From assembly GCA_037349315.1 (NCBI GenBank), contig JBAIAC010000040.1, forward strand, positions 11,736,001-11,800,000: a stretch of DNA of 64,000 bases, written 5' to 3'. A program made the translations under genes and the position numbers. The DNA comes from Chelydra serpentina. Taxonomy: Eukaryota; Chordata; Testudines; Chelydridae. This document shows positions 43,353 to 53,233 of this stretch, piece by piece (position 1 is the first letter of the stretch; the number at the start of each line of letters is the position of its first letter). The notes below the pieces were generated by a model. The model was not told the origin of the DNA. It saw nothing but the letters and a program-made list of their open reading frames with translations, and did not search any database.

Positions 43353-44126
43353 CCAGATGGCAGGGCCGGCCCTAGCTTCTTGGCCGCCCCAAGCAAAAAA
43401 AAAAACAACCCCACAAGCGCCGTTTCCCCCCCCCCCCCCCGCGCAACGCCGGCCAAAACACCCCCCCCCTCCAACAACGCCGCCCCGCCAAAACGCTGGA
43501 GGGGGGGGGGCAGCGGGGAGCGCTGCATGCCCGCCGCCCCACTCCCCCTGCCAGTGGGGAGCGGAGCACACCTGCTACCCCGCTGCCCCGCCGGGTGCCG
43601 GCGGGAAGCAGAGTACGCCTGCTGCCCCGCTCCCCCGGTGGGGAGCGGAGCACGCCGGCGGCCACGCTGCCCCGGCCAGATCGCTGCGGGGCAGGGCGGC
43701 CAGCCCGGCCCTGCTCTCCCGGCCGGAGCGCCGGCGGGGCAGGGCAGCCAGCCCGGCCCCGGCCCCGCTCTCCCGGCCGGAACGTTGCGGGGCAGAGCGG
43801 CCAGCCCAGCCCCGCTCTCCCGGCCGGAGCGCCGGCGGGGCAGGGCAGCCAGCCCGGCCCCGGCCCCGCTCTCCCGGCCGGAACGCTGCAGGGCAGGGCG
43901 GCCAGCCCAGCCCCGCTCTCCCAGCCGGAGCGCCGGCGGGGCAGGGCAGCCAGCCCGGCCCCGGCCCCGCTCTCCCAGCCGGAACGCTGCGGGGCAGAGC
44001 GGCCAGCCCGCCCCGCCACAATATGTTAATTGGAAAAAAAAAAAACCCTGATCGCCGCCCCCACCAAGGTGCCGCCCCAAGCACGTGCTTGGTAGGCTGG
44101 TGCCTGGAGCCGGCCCTGCCAGATGG
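43353..44126. mobile_element. hAT-type GC-rich element with perfect 8-bp target duplication
   Basis: The element 43361-44118 (758 bp) starts CAGGGCCGGCCC and ends GGAGCCGGCCCTG. CCAGATGG flanks both sides (43353-43360, 44119-44126). CAGGG ends with an 8-bp duplication define hAT. It shares end blocks GGCCGCCCCAAGCA and CGCCCCAAGCACG with the 34.8-kb element. Long open frames on both strands (up to 275 codons) are Pro/Ala/Gly/Arg low-complexity and not genes. Confidence 0.93.
43683..44012. repeat. Tandem array of 101-bp units inside the hAT element
   Basis: Units start at 43683, 43784, 43885 and 43986, exactly 101 bp apart; the last is partial. Each unit has two related halves, one beginning GCTGCGGGGCAGGGCGGCC and one beginning GCCGGCGGGGCAGGGCAGCC, both ending in CTCTCCCGGCCGGA. 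So a smaller unit of about 50 bp duplicated before the 101-bp unit was amplified. Differences between units are single bases. Confidence 0.9.
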
Positions 44127-44145
44127 TGCAGACACGCCCTTAGAA

Positions 44146-44335
44146 AGCTGCCTCTGATCCCTGGTGGGGGTCTTTGTAACTGATAGGAAACTATCTAAAC
44201 AATCTACCATAAACTGCCGCACACTTAGTACATATATACTGTGTTTCCAAACAGTTCAAGTTGAGCCCTAGGGTGCTTTTAATGCTTATGTTTCCTCTCA
44301 GGTCCTTTACTTCACATTCTATAAGCCCAGGTTAA
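44146..44335. other. No recognisable feature
   Basis: Short unique stretch. Confidence 0.35.
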
Positions 44336-44520
44336 AGGACGTGGAAGGGACCATGAGCAGAAGAGCTGTTCGGCTAGTGCCTTTTGCTTGCCTCTGTTGC
44401 CTTCTTTCATGCTGCACCTATGCCTGGAACTCCATCCCTGATCTCATCCACCAGGCCTCCTCCTCTCTCCTTCAAGTCCTTTCTAATATCCCACTTCTGC
44501 AAGGGAAAGGAGGTAAGGTA
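44336..44520 (+). mobile_element. Relic of an L2/CR1-clade LINE RT C-terminus
   Basis: The plus-strand frame contains TYAWNSIPDLIHQASS and LLQVLSNIPLLQG. The pattern AWNS-PDLI--ASS followed by a hydrophobic helix is the worn C-terminus of L2-like LINE reverse transcriptases. The apparent Met plus hydrophobic start of this frame looks like a signal peptide but is better explained by the LINE. No other LINE part is visible. Confidence 0.5.
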
Positions 44521-44860
44521 AGGAGCCCCTTTGCGCCCCTGCACTCAGTACGCTATTCCCTCTCTTGTGTGGGTGAGTGGGGAATGAAGAGTGGGATGAG
44601 GTTTTGCTCTATCCTCCAGTACTCCAGGAAATGCAGTGGGGGAAAATGAGCTTCAGCAGGGAAAGGTCTCCCAGGGAGCAAGGTGGAGAGCAAGGAGCGC
44701 ACTGTTTCTCTGCCTCTTACTCAATGAAGATTGTAAATTACAATCTAACCCTAGATGAGTGCACTAGCATCCAAAGTATCCTGTTGAATACCTTATTAGC
44801 CTCCTCTTCTCCTTCCCTTTGCTTCCCCTTCCCTGTGGTGTCATCTTCTCGTGTTTTGAT

Positions 44861-44995
44861 CTTAGACCTCAACCCTGCAAATACCTAAGTACTGCATGTG
44901 GTTGATTAACTTTACATATGTGAGCAACTCAACAATACTGCTCACGAGGGTAGTGTGCATAAATCTTTGCAGGATTGAGACCTTAAAGAATATAT
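44861..44995. mobile_element. Short MITE with CCTGCAAA inverted ends
   Basis: TTAGACCTCAACCCTGCAAA at the left is mirrored by CTTTGCAGGATTGAGACCTT at the right. The middle has TTAACTTTACATATGTGAG. About 135 bp and non-coding. Similar dyads are common in turtles and birds. Confidence 0.7.
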
Positions 44996-46234
44996 TTTTC
45001 AGGGCAAAAGGTCAATCTTTATCTCCATCGCAAAGCCCTTTGCATATCTGTGATGCCCTATACGTAATAAATAACAATAACAGCCTGAAAGTTGGATGTA
45101 TGCTGGTTGCAAGTAACAAGACAACCAGCAAGAGGTGGCAAGAAAAGGCAAGGAGTTTAATGAGACAGAGTGCGCCCATTGTCCAGTTTATGGGCTGGAA
45201 ATTAATCTCTAAGTCTGTGCGCTGGTGCCATTGAAGTCGGTGGAACTCCTTCAGCTGGCATTTATTGATGATGTGACCCTTAGTCTCCTTGTCTAGCAGC
45301 ACCTGAAAAGGATTTAGAGCACAGATAAATAATTAAGAAAAAAGAGACCTAGAAAAAAATAGGAAAGATATGTTAATTGCAAAAATTCTGTAGCATAGTA
45401 ATCAGGAATTGTTGACAATTGTCTAAGACTTTAAATGCAAGTGTGCAGCTAGAGAGAACAGGGTGGCTGGGTGAGCTGCTAGACAAATGCAATATAACTC
45501 TCCATGGAGGTGGCTTCTTTGATACATATGGCCTTGATGAGATCTCTTTCAGCGTTCAATCTCCGGTAATGGAAATTGATTTATATAGCTGCGATGAGAA
45601 CCTTCTTTGTGTCCAGTATTGATTGCTATAGACTTTACCGAAAAATATGTTTATACTTTGAAGGGAATAATGTGAAGCAGCCAAAAGACTCACCGTTGCC
45701 TGGCTCAATTTTTAAAGAGCAACAAGAATTTCAAGACACCAAATTTTGACGTGGACCAAAAAAGCAAATTAAGGACACGAGTCAGAGTATTTGCACCTGT
45801 AATTTGTGACCGTTTCAAACACTCTGATTTGCACCCTCATTGAAATGCAGGCGCCAGGGATGTCCCCAGATGAATTGTAGGCACAAAATGCAGGCGCAAA
45901 CTTGGAAGATTTTTGTGTGTGGATAATCTGGCCCTAAAAGGTATGTAGCATGTTATGAAAGTAATATAGGGAAAGTTAGACTTATTCTAGTGGACATCAG
46001 GCATCCTGGATTCGTGAGGAGAGTCAGTCCCAAACTGGGGACAGTATCTGTATTCCTGCCTATCTCCAGATTTATTATTATTGTAAAGGAAAATTGCTTT
46101 GGGATATGGTTTATGGTATTGGTAAAACCTCCTTGGAAGGCACTTTCCATGATAACAATATATTGAACTCCTATGGCAGTATGAGGAGCGTTTGAAAATA
46201 AAACCCCTGAGAGATAGGGAGGTATTATATTCAT
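44996..46234. other. Unique DNA, no gene seen
   Basis: About 1.2 kb. A short direct repeat of GCAGGCGC(C/A) occurs near 45848 and 45891. No protein-like frame. Confidence 0.4.
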
Positions 46235-46352
46235 TATACAGCTGGGTCAATAGAAGGGAAGATTTACCAAGGGTACCACGGGCAGAGTTGAGGGTTATTT
46301 TTTCAAGTCCTGGCAGAATACTCTAACCACTAGACAGCACTCCTCTTGGAAG
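46235..46352 (-). mobile_element. SINE/MIR-like fragment
   Basis: GGTACCACGGGCAGAGTTGA, CAAGTCCTGGCAGAATACTC and TAACCACTAGACAGCAC are the complement of the SINE head (GTCTAGTGGTTAGAGTATTC) and body. About 115 bp. Confidence 0.65.
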
Positions 46353-46380
46353 GGATTTTTTCCCCTTTGTAACTGAAACT

Positions 46381-46800
46381 GTCTAGTCCAGTGGCTCTCA
46401 ACCTTTCCAGACTACTGTACCCCTTTCAAGAGTTTGATTTGTCTAATGTACCCCTAAGTTTTACCTCACTTAAAAACTTACAAAATTAGACATAAAAATA
46501 ACACAAGCGTCACAACATACTAATACTGAAAAATTGCTGACTTTCTCATTTTTACCATATAATTATAAAATAAATGGATTGGAATATAAATATTGTACTT
46601 ACATTTCAGTGTATAGTATACAGAGCAGTATAAACAAGTCATCGTCTGTGAAATTTTAGTTTGTACTGACTTCGCTAGTGCTTTTCATGTAGCCGGTTGT
46701 AAATCTAGGCAAATATCTAGATGAGTTGATGTACCCCCTGGAAGACTTCTGAGTACCCCTAGGGTAAACGTATCCCTGGTTGAGAACTACTGGTGTAGTC
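46381..46800. mobile_element. hAT-type element with 8-bp target duplication
   Basis: The element 46389-46792 (404 bp) starts CAGTGGCTCTCAACCTTTCC and ends CTGGTTGAGAACTACTG. Flanks are GTCTAGTC and GTGTAGTC (7 of 8). TGTACCCC-type blocks occur near both ends (CTGTACCCCTTTCAAG; GATGTACCCCCTGG). The AT-rich centre encodes nothing recognisable. The end pattern recalls Charlie-type hAT repeats of other amniotes. Confidence 0.88.
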
Positions 46801-47299
46801 AGTGTCAGAATTCTGTTACAAAATTCTGATCAACCTGATTTCTTGTTATTGGAAATGTTGATAGTTTTCAGTCAGTGAAAAGTTTCATTTTAAATTAGAC
46901 CTGTTGGAATTGTCACTAACCGTTGTATTCCAGAATAATGAGATCCATGACCCTGACTGGTCACTTCTAGTTATTGCAGCTTCCTGAGGAACAGTAGCTC
47001 CCTGATGTTGTGGATTAGCAGAAAAGTGGCATGTAAAATTATATGCTACGGTATTGCCAGTCTGCTGAGAAAAATGACTGCATGGCCACAACAAAGGTGC
47101 AGTGACTGAAATATTTTCTGATATAATCTCTTCACACTTGCAAGAACCCAGCAAGGTGGCATCTGTTTAAGATGAGGAGAGAAAATGACCGTGAGTGGCT
47201 TTGATCTGCCATCCGGCTGCTAAAACAACAGTACAGTGCAGAAGCCTTTGTACAAAAGAAAGGAAATGCACGCTTTCTGGAGGGTGCGGGGGGGTCATC
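46801..47299. other. No recognisable feature
   Basis: Unique-looking sequence. Confidence 0.35.
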
Positions 47300-47995
47300 T
47301 CACATCAGATAGCGCATAGGAATAAATATACTGGATCAGACCAGCGGTCCATCTGGAGAGGCCTCTCTCTAGCTGTCACCAACGGTAGCCAGTACCAGAA
47401 GCTTTAGAGGAAAGTATAAAATCTCCGTAATGGAAAATTATGCAATTGCATGCTCAGGAGGAAAGTTTACTCCTCACCCAAAGCAGTTAGTGGCATAAAT
47501 ACTTCCCACGGTAAATTTGGATATTCTTGTTATTCATAGAAATATCCTACCTCCTTTTCAATCCTTCTGAGTTCTCTGCATTATTCATATGCGGTGACAG
47601 GGAGTTCCACTTGTTAATTATGCATTTAATGGTTCTAAACTCATTGTCCTAAAATGCCTTCTGGCAGTGAATTCTGCAGGCTAATTAGATACTTTGCAGT
47701 TTGAAATGTGTTGACTTGTAATTTCAGTAGTTCCTCCTTGTTCTTGAGAAAGACAAATAAGAGCACGTCATAGACCTGTATATCTTCCATTATTTTAAAT
47801 ACTTCTGTGGTGTCATCTCTTATTCGTCTCTTCTCAAAAAATAAATAATCCTGGTCCTTTTTTTAAACTTGCTCCTCATACAGAAAGCTTTCCATGCCGT
47901 TCTAAGGATTTTTATTGCCTTTGTCTGGACCTTTTCTCTTTCTGCTATATACTTTTGGACAGGGAGTGACCAGAATTGTGCTAACTGGGAGTAAC
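47300..47995 (-). mobile_element. Old L3-type LINE fragment
   Basis: Plus-strand blocks GATCAGACCAGCGGTCCATC, AGTACCAGAAGCTTTAGAGG, AGGGAGTTCCACTTGTTAAT, ATAGACCTGTATATCTTCC and CTTTTGGACAGGGAGTGACC follow the order of the L3 3' part at 34.4-35.4 kb but are much more diverged. It is a minus-strand copy of an older subfamily. Confidence 0.7.
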
Positions 47996-48527
47996 TATTG
48001 ACTTTTTAATATTGATCACTCTCAACATTAAACTCCAGGGTAAACAGATATTCTCAATGATTTCCCAATGACGCAAAAGGAGTCAGTAGCAGTCTTAACT
48101 CTTGGTTTATGTTCCCTGAGCAGTAAGAGGGGTTAATGTCAGTGAAAATAAAATATTACATTTCACACCAGCCAACCTTCCCTTTTTCTTTTAGTAATTA
48201 ACTTTCAGTCATATGCAGAATCCTGGGCGTTTTTTCCCCTAGAATTGAAAAGAAGATGTGATGTACTTTGAAGTCTTACCCAAATATTTGAAAACCTACA
48301 TCATTGTGATCATGAAGAAATCCTTGAGAAACTGACAGCTGCAGGAAAACACGAAGAGAAGAGATTACAATGCAGCTTGGCAAAAAAAAGAAAAAAAAGA
48401 AACTCTGAACAATTATTTATCTGACAGTATATATCTGACAGGCAGGGAGGTTTTTAAGGGCCCAGTTCTGCTCTGAATTACACTTGGTGCAACTTCACAG
48501 AAGTCACCTTTATTGTACAGGGTGTAG
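47996..48527. other. No recognisable feature
   Basis: Unique-looking DNA; an A/G run lies near 48382-48402. Confidence 0.35.
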
Positions 48528-48734
48528 ACGCCAGGATAGTGCAATGCACTGGGACTTAGGGGAGCTAGGTTCTATTCCTGGCTCTGCCACTGGCCTGCTG
48601 GGTGATCTTGGGCAAGTCACTTCACCTACCCTTGCCTCAGTTTTGACATTTGACATTGACATTTTGACATTGAGATCTACTGATGAAAAGCACTATTTTA
48701 AGAGTTAGGTGTTATTATTATTATTTATTATAGA
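48528..48734 (+). mobile_element. tRNA-derived SINE (CryI type), full-looking copy
   Basis: Order of parts: ATAGTGCAATGCACTGGGAC, GCTAGGTTCTATTCCTGGCT, GCCACTGGCCTGCTGGGTGA, CTTGGGCAAGTCACTTCACC, GAGATCTACTGATGAAAAGC, then a GTTATTATTATTATT end. A GACATT motif is locally repeated (about 48643-48672). This is the best SINE copy in the window. Confidence 0.88.
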
Positions 48735-48740
48735 TTGGTA

Positions 48741-49385
48741 GGCAGTGCAGTCTAGTGAAAAGGGCACTGACCTCTGAGTCAAGAGATTGGGAATGCATTC
48801 CCAGCTCATATACTCATACACTTTAAGGTCAGAAGGGACCATTATGATCATCTAGTCTGACCTCCTGCACAATGCAGGCCACAGAATCTCACCCACCCAC
48901 TCCTGCAATAATCCTCTCACCTATGTCTCAGCTATTGAAGTCCTCAAATCATGGTTTAAAGACTTCAAGATGCAGAGAATCCTCCAGCAAGTGACCTGTG
49001 CCCCATGCTGCAGAGGAAGGCGAAAAACCTCCAGGGCCTCTGCCAATCTGCCCTGGAGGAAAATTCCTTCACAACCCCCGATATGGCGATCAGCCGAACC
49101 CTGAGCAGGTGGGCAAGACTCACCAGCCAGACACCCAGGAAAAAATTCTCTGTAGTAACTTCTAACTTCCCACCATTGGGCCTGTTTACCACTGATAGTC
49201 AAAGGTCAATTAATTGCCAAGATCATGTTATCATGTTAGCTCTTCCTCTGCCCTGCTGTGTGATCTTAGGAAAGTCACATCACCTCGCTGTGTCTCAATT
49301 CCTCCATCTGTAAAATGAGGATAATGAGGCCTTCCTTTTATAAAGCCCTTCAAAATCTATAGCTGACAATAGGTATGTAATTGTC
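48741..49385 (+). mobile_element. SINE split by a CR1 element
   Basis: The head 48741-48807 (CAGTCTAGTGAAAAGGGCAC, GATTGGGAATGCATTCCCAG) and the body 49238-49385 (GCCCTGCTGTGTGATCTTAG, TCCTCCATCTGTAAAATGAG, AAGCCCTTCAAAATCTATAG) belong to one SINE. AGCTC occurs at both sides of the CR1 sequence, a short possible duplication. Confidence 0.78.
48808..49237 (-). mobile_element. CR1 LINE 3' end inside a SINE
   Basis: Reading the minus strand, GGCCTGCATTGTGCAGGAGG, TCAGACTAGATGATCATAAT and GGTCCCTTCTGACCTTAAAG lead to a repetitive ATGAGTATATGAG tail. The upstream minus-strand frame is a worn CR1 C-terminal/3' region. About 430 bp. Confidence 0.88.
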
Positions 49386-49864
49386 TCTAAAGAATGGCTT
49401 GGTGAAGGCCCTCATGGTTTTAGGGTCCATTGATTCTCCAAATGACAGCAGAAGGGAAGCTACCGCCATTTTTGGTTGCTAACCTCATAACTGGTTAGCA
49501 GAACTCTCTTCTTTGGATATATTTAGAAGTTTGAATGGCTCAACCTACATTATTAGGGTTTGTGCCTAGAGAGGACTTTGGAATAATGTATAGGGGTCCT
49601 TAGCTGAGAAATGCAAATGTGACAATACAATGAACAATTCTTTAAGATAATGACAACTAGTAAAGTTACAACCCTCCCTTTCCTCTGCTGTTGCCTTGAA
49701 ATAGTTACCATGGAAATGTCTCCCGAATCCATGGTCCTGGTGCCACAGATCCTCTCCATTGTTTCATAGAATTCTAACATGTTCCTCGCCACGATACAAT
49801 ATTTCGTTTGTTCATTCATTCTTGTTCTGTACATTAGGGGAGAGGAAAGATCGTCTTTTGTGTT
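49386..49864. other. No recognisable feature
   Basis: Unique-looking sequence. Confidence 0.35.
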
Positions 49865-49990
49865 TGAGGTGGAGTAGGATACGGGAGTTCTGCTTTTGAT
49901 TTCTGGTTCTGAGCCAGACTTGTGAGTGATCTTGGGCAAAATCACTTACCATGTCTGCATCGGTTCCCTCCAGCTGCAAAATGCCATATA
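49865..49990 (+). mobile_element. SINE body fragment
   Basis: GATTTCTGGTTCTGAGCCAG, GTGAGTGATCTTGGGCAAAA and TCACTTACCATGTCTGC match the SINE body order, without a clear head or tail. Confidence 0.6.
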
Positions 49991-50747
49991 GTGGGGGGCC
50001 GTGAGGATAAAATCGTCGTTTTATGAGATGCTCTACTACTTTGGGGTTGAGGCTGTAGGAGGCTATGTTCAGAAGATCAACAGATGGGTCTAGGTGAAGG
50101 GAGCAATGGAGGTGGTTAGTGGTGTGGTTTGAACAGAAGAAATAAAATCCACGGGCATCCAGAGTAGTGTTGCTAGGAGCACACTGGAAGACAAAGATAA
50201 GAGTCTTGTTTTCTGCCTTGAAGGAAGCAAGACTCAACTCCAATACGGCTATAACAATCACAGTCTTATATCCAGGAGGAGAGGGCTAATCCAGTACTTT
50301 GAGTGACTTCATATCTCTTAGAGCTGTACGGTTTCAGTGTCAAGCGGCCTTTTCACATTTTCAGACATAATATGGTGATGGAAAGTAGAATTTTTAAATA
50401 CCGAACTTTCAAGGGCCACTTAGCAACTACAGAGAAGGTATATCATAAATATTGTACAGCTCCTCTTCTGAAATGACATACTCTATGCTTCTAATGTGGA
50501 TTTTTCAAAATGTGTCTCTGCTGTACCTTGCGACCCGAGGTGGGATTTTTAAAGTGTGCATGCTTAGTACAACTCCACAAATTAAACGTAATGCACTGAA
50601 GTAAAAATTCAGCATTTGTAGGACATCTGCTATTGTTTGTTTGATTAGTTCCAATGTAGCCTGGAGAAGCTCTGATCCCTTCTGGTGAATCTTCAATTCC
50701 CCCCCCCGCCTTTAATGCCAGATTAATAAAGGAAATGTTCTCGTTCT

Positions 50748-50748
<1 letters not shown>
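49991..50748. other. No recognisable feature
   Basis: Unique-looking DNA with a C-run at about 50700-50707. The minus-strand frame of about 149 codons over 49812-50261 overlaps the SINE fragment and lacks a known domain. Confidence 0.4.

Positions 50749-50749
<1 letters not shown>

Positions 50750-50790
<41 letters not shown>
50750..50790. repeat. (CA)n microsatellite
   Basis: About 20 uninterrupted CA units, preceded by a short TCTC stretch. It is a likely polymorphic dinucleotide repeat. Confidence 0.97.
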
Positions 50791-50792
<2 letters not shown>

Positions 50793-52135
50793 AGCCTTTG
50801 GAACTGATTGCCACAAGATATTATCAAACAAAGAGCATAGTAAGATGTCAAAAAAGAGCTGAATGTTTATGCAAATAGCAAGAACATGTAGAGTTACAAT
50901 AGCAAGGATTGGAAAACATAAAAAGAGCCAAGCATTTTGGAAGGGACATAAGTCCTCATGCTTCAGAGCACATATCAACCTTTCATTTACAGGTTTAGGA
51001 AGAAACTTTCCATGTGGGCAGGTTGTTTCATAATTGGCCAGTGCAGGATTACTTATACATTTATCTGAAAAATCTGTTACTGGCTACTGCTGTAGACAGG
51101 ATTCTGGGCTCGTTGAATTATTGAACTGATTCAGGGCAGCCAGTCCTGTAGTTCCCCGCCAAAAACATAAATAATTTTTAAACAAAAAATTAAAATGAAA
51201 ATGTTTTTAAATGACAAGGGATTTGAATGTCTTGTCATAAGGATAATTTCAGTTTCAGTGCATTGTCAAGGAAGAGCAGTGCCCTGTGGGTGTCACTTTT
51301 CCTCAAACATTTGTGAGCTCTCTAATTTGTGAGCTCATTCGTGTGCCCAAGTTCATTGTTTCAGAAGGCTCTGACTGAGCCACGCAAGTCCCCGATCGCA
51401 TTTGAATGCGGAGGTAAGACCATTTGTTTCAGGTGTCTGCTGGATAAGCCTTATCCAAAGGTCATGAAGTCAATAGGAGTCTATCCACTTTGGATCAGGG
51501 TAGTAATAGGTACCATAAAGGTCAGTGTAGTCTATTATAATTTCTTACAAAAGAAAATTCCTCTGATAACTTATCCTTTAGCTGAATTTAACTGGTTAAA
51601 ATGTTAATGGGAAATGTGATAATATGTTGGATATACTATAATCTTCTTTCTGGTGACTGATAAAAACTGTGTCCTTCGGGGCATTAGCTTTGAAAAATTG
51701 TCTCCTCCTCATCAAGAACCTTTCATTTAGGCTCTCCTACATCCCAACTACAACTGGGAAGTAATAAAATTCAACTTTGCATCAATCATCACCTGGTTTT
51801 GTAAGACCTAAGGAGGTGTGGCATTTGCTTTGTACATGTGGCCACCAGGCAAATTATTAAAAGAAAGAAACACATGGTTACTTGTTTTGCAAGAAGTCAA
51901 ATAACTTGGCTCTTTTAGGCTTCCTAGGAGAATGGTCTATCTGTTGGACTAAAGTAGTAGCCCCCTCAGATTGTGGTGCATGTAATTATATGCCTGATCT
52001 ATCTTTATTTTTTGTGTACTGCACCTTTAAATCTCTAGGGCTCTGTTATCTGAAAAGAGAGGCAGTTATTGTACATTCAGTTCAGTGTCGTCTTTCAGAG
52101 AGACAGAGAAACACCCACACACAGGCTGTGCTGCC
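50791..52135. other. Unique DNA, no gene seen
   Basis: About 1.3 kb, AT-rich, free of recognisable repeat ends. Confidence 0.4.
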
Positions 52136-52306
52136 ATGGAGATCTTCTTTTTGTTCGTTCTTCTTTTTCTTGTGATTCCTTTAAAAGTCATTCAGACTGA
52201 ATGTATCTGTTTACCTTTGTGTGTGGAGAAACATAATGCAGACAAATGCAAAGACTCTTTTACATGTTACCATGTTGTTTCCTTCCAGTGCAGTTTTCAA
52301 CAGTGA
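52136..52306 (+). CDS. Candidate short secreted Cys-rich peptide frame (unproven)
   Basis: A 56-codon frame starts at an ATG in a good context (GCCATGG). Its first 20 residues are hydrophobic (MEIFFLFVLLFLVIPLKVIQ). The remainder has six cysteines, spaced by 1, 3, 8, 5 and 7 residues, and ends at TGA. The plan of signal peptide plus six cysteines recalls small secreted peptides, but the spacing fits no family I know, the frame extends upstream in phase, and there is no promoter or poly-A support. Chance is the more likely explanation. Confidence 0.15.
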   Translation: MEIFFLFVLLFLVIPLKVIQTECICLPLCVEKHNADKCKDSFTCYHVVSFQCSFQQ

Positions 52307-52943
52307 CGCGGCCTGCTGAATAATAATTTTCATAGCATTAGCTAAGTTTATCCCATGATAATGGAATACAATATCATCCTATTGTGTCATTTTCATGATA
52401 CTTAGTGGTAATCAGTGCCTGGGTTTTCTTCTACTTTCTACCTAAGAATCAATAGTGACATGAATACATTGGTTAAATGGGGTAATGCATGTTTATCTGA
52501 CTAACGCCAATACAGTGATCGGTTAGTTACAGAGCATAATCAATCTCTGCAGTAATTGCCGAGTCCAGTCAATAGCTGCAGTGGCATTAAGAGCAATGTG
52601 AGCATATTTCTCCTCACATGACAACCAGTTCAAGGAAAACTGTATCGCTTTGATTCTTACTTAAAGTGCTGAGCCGGTGACTGTAAATCTGAACTAGCAA
52701 TGTTGTGTGTAGGAAGTGGTGAACCTGTTGGTAACTTTGGCACCTAATTAATATTGCAGTAGACGTGCGAGGCTGGAGAAGCGGTTGGTCTGTGGCTCTG
52801 AGTCGGCAATATGCTGTGCATAAGCTGACCCTGGCACTTTCACAAAGTCACATGGAAGTTACCAGGGGTCCGTCTGTTGGCGAACAAGTGATTGCAGATT
52901 TGGGGAGCCACTGTTTCCTGACAACACTTGTCACTGTGGTGTC
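52307..52943. other. Unique DNA, possible conserved non-coding segment
   Basis: The part 52465-52680 is transposon-free, with TGCAGTAATTGCCGAG and CATAATCAATCTCTGC motifs. Conservation cannot be judged from one sequence. Confidence 0.3.
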
Positions 52944-53233
52944 TAAGGCCACGTCTACACTACCTGCCAAATTGGCGTGTAGTGATCGATCTTTTGGGGA
53001 TCGATTTTTTGCGTCTAGTGTAGACGCAATAAATCGATCCCTGATCGCTCTGCTGTCGACTTCGGTAATCCACCCCGGCGAGAGGCGGAAGCGGAGTCGA
53101 CAGGGGAGCGGCGGCAATCGACCCTGTGGCGTCCTCACGGCGCGGTAAGTCGATAGAGGTACGTCTACGTCAGCTACGTGATTTAGTTGCGTACCTTACA
53201 TCGATCCCTGTCCTTAGTGTAGACCAGGATTAA
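52944..53233 (+). mobile_element. Palindrome-rich PIF/Harbinger-like MITE, copy 5
   Basis: The element 52947-53230 (284 bp) is flanked by TAA on both sides. Ends are GGCCACGTCTACACTACC and AGTGTAGACCAGGAT. It contains the dyad GGGATCGATTTTTTGCGTCT / AGACGCAATAAATCGATCCC, GTCGACTTCGG / CGGAGTCGACAG, and a worn CGTCAGCTACGTGA hairpin. Opposite open frames of 96 and 127 codons overlap it and are products of the symmetry. Confidence 0.85.

Larger units (their letters stand above)
43123..44145. mobile_element. Older MITE split by a hAT element
   Basis: The left part 43123-43360 starts GGGGTTTGTCTACATGAGG and holds TTACTCCAGACTAGC. The right part 44119-44145 holds GTGCAGACACGCCC. Removing the hAT insert restores ends related by inversion (GTTTGTCTACAT and GTGCAGACACGCCC), with TTTATTCCAGATGG near the right end. 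About 260 bp when joined. Confidence 0.6.

Noticed and set aside
43330..44157. Several long open frames on both strands (215-275 codons)
   Set aside because: They all lie across the GC-rich hAT element and its 101-bp tandem array. They are Pro/Ala/Gly/Arg low-complexity, and open on opposite strands at once because GC-rich DNA has few stop codons.
44341..44649. Apparent secreted protein frame with hydrophobic start
   Set aside because: Its best part matches the reverse-transcriptase C-terminus of L2-type LINEs, and the rest is unremarkable.
50750..50790. CA repeat as a functional element
   Set aside because: A simple dinucleotide microsatellite with no supporting context.
52765..53148. 127-codon plus-strand and 96-codon minus-strand frames
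   Set aside because: Both run through the palindromic MITE at 52947-53230; mirrored frames are expected from its symmetry.
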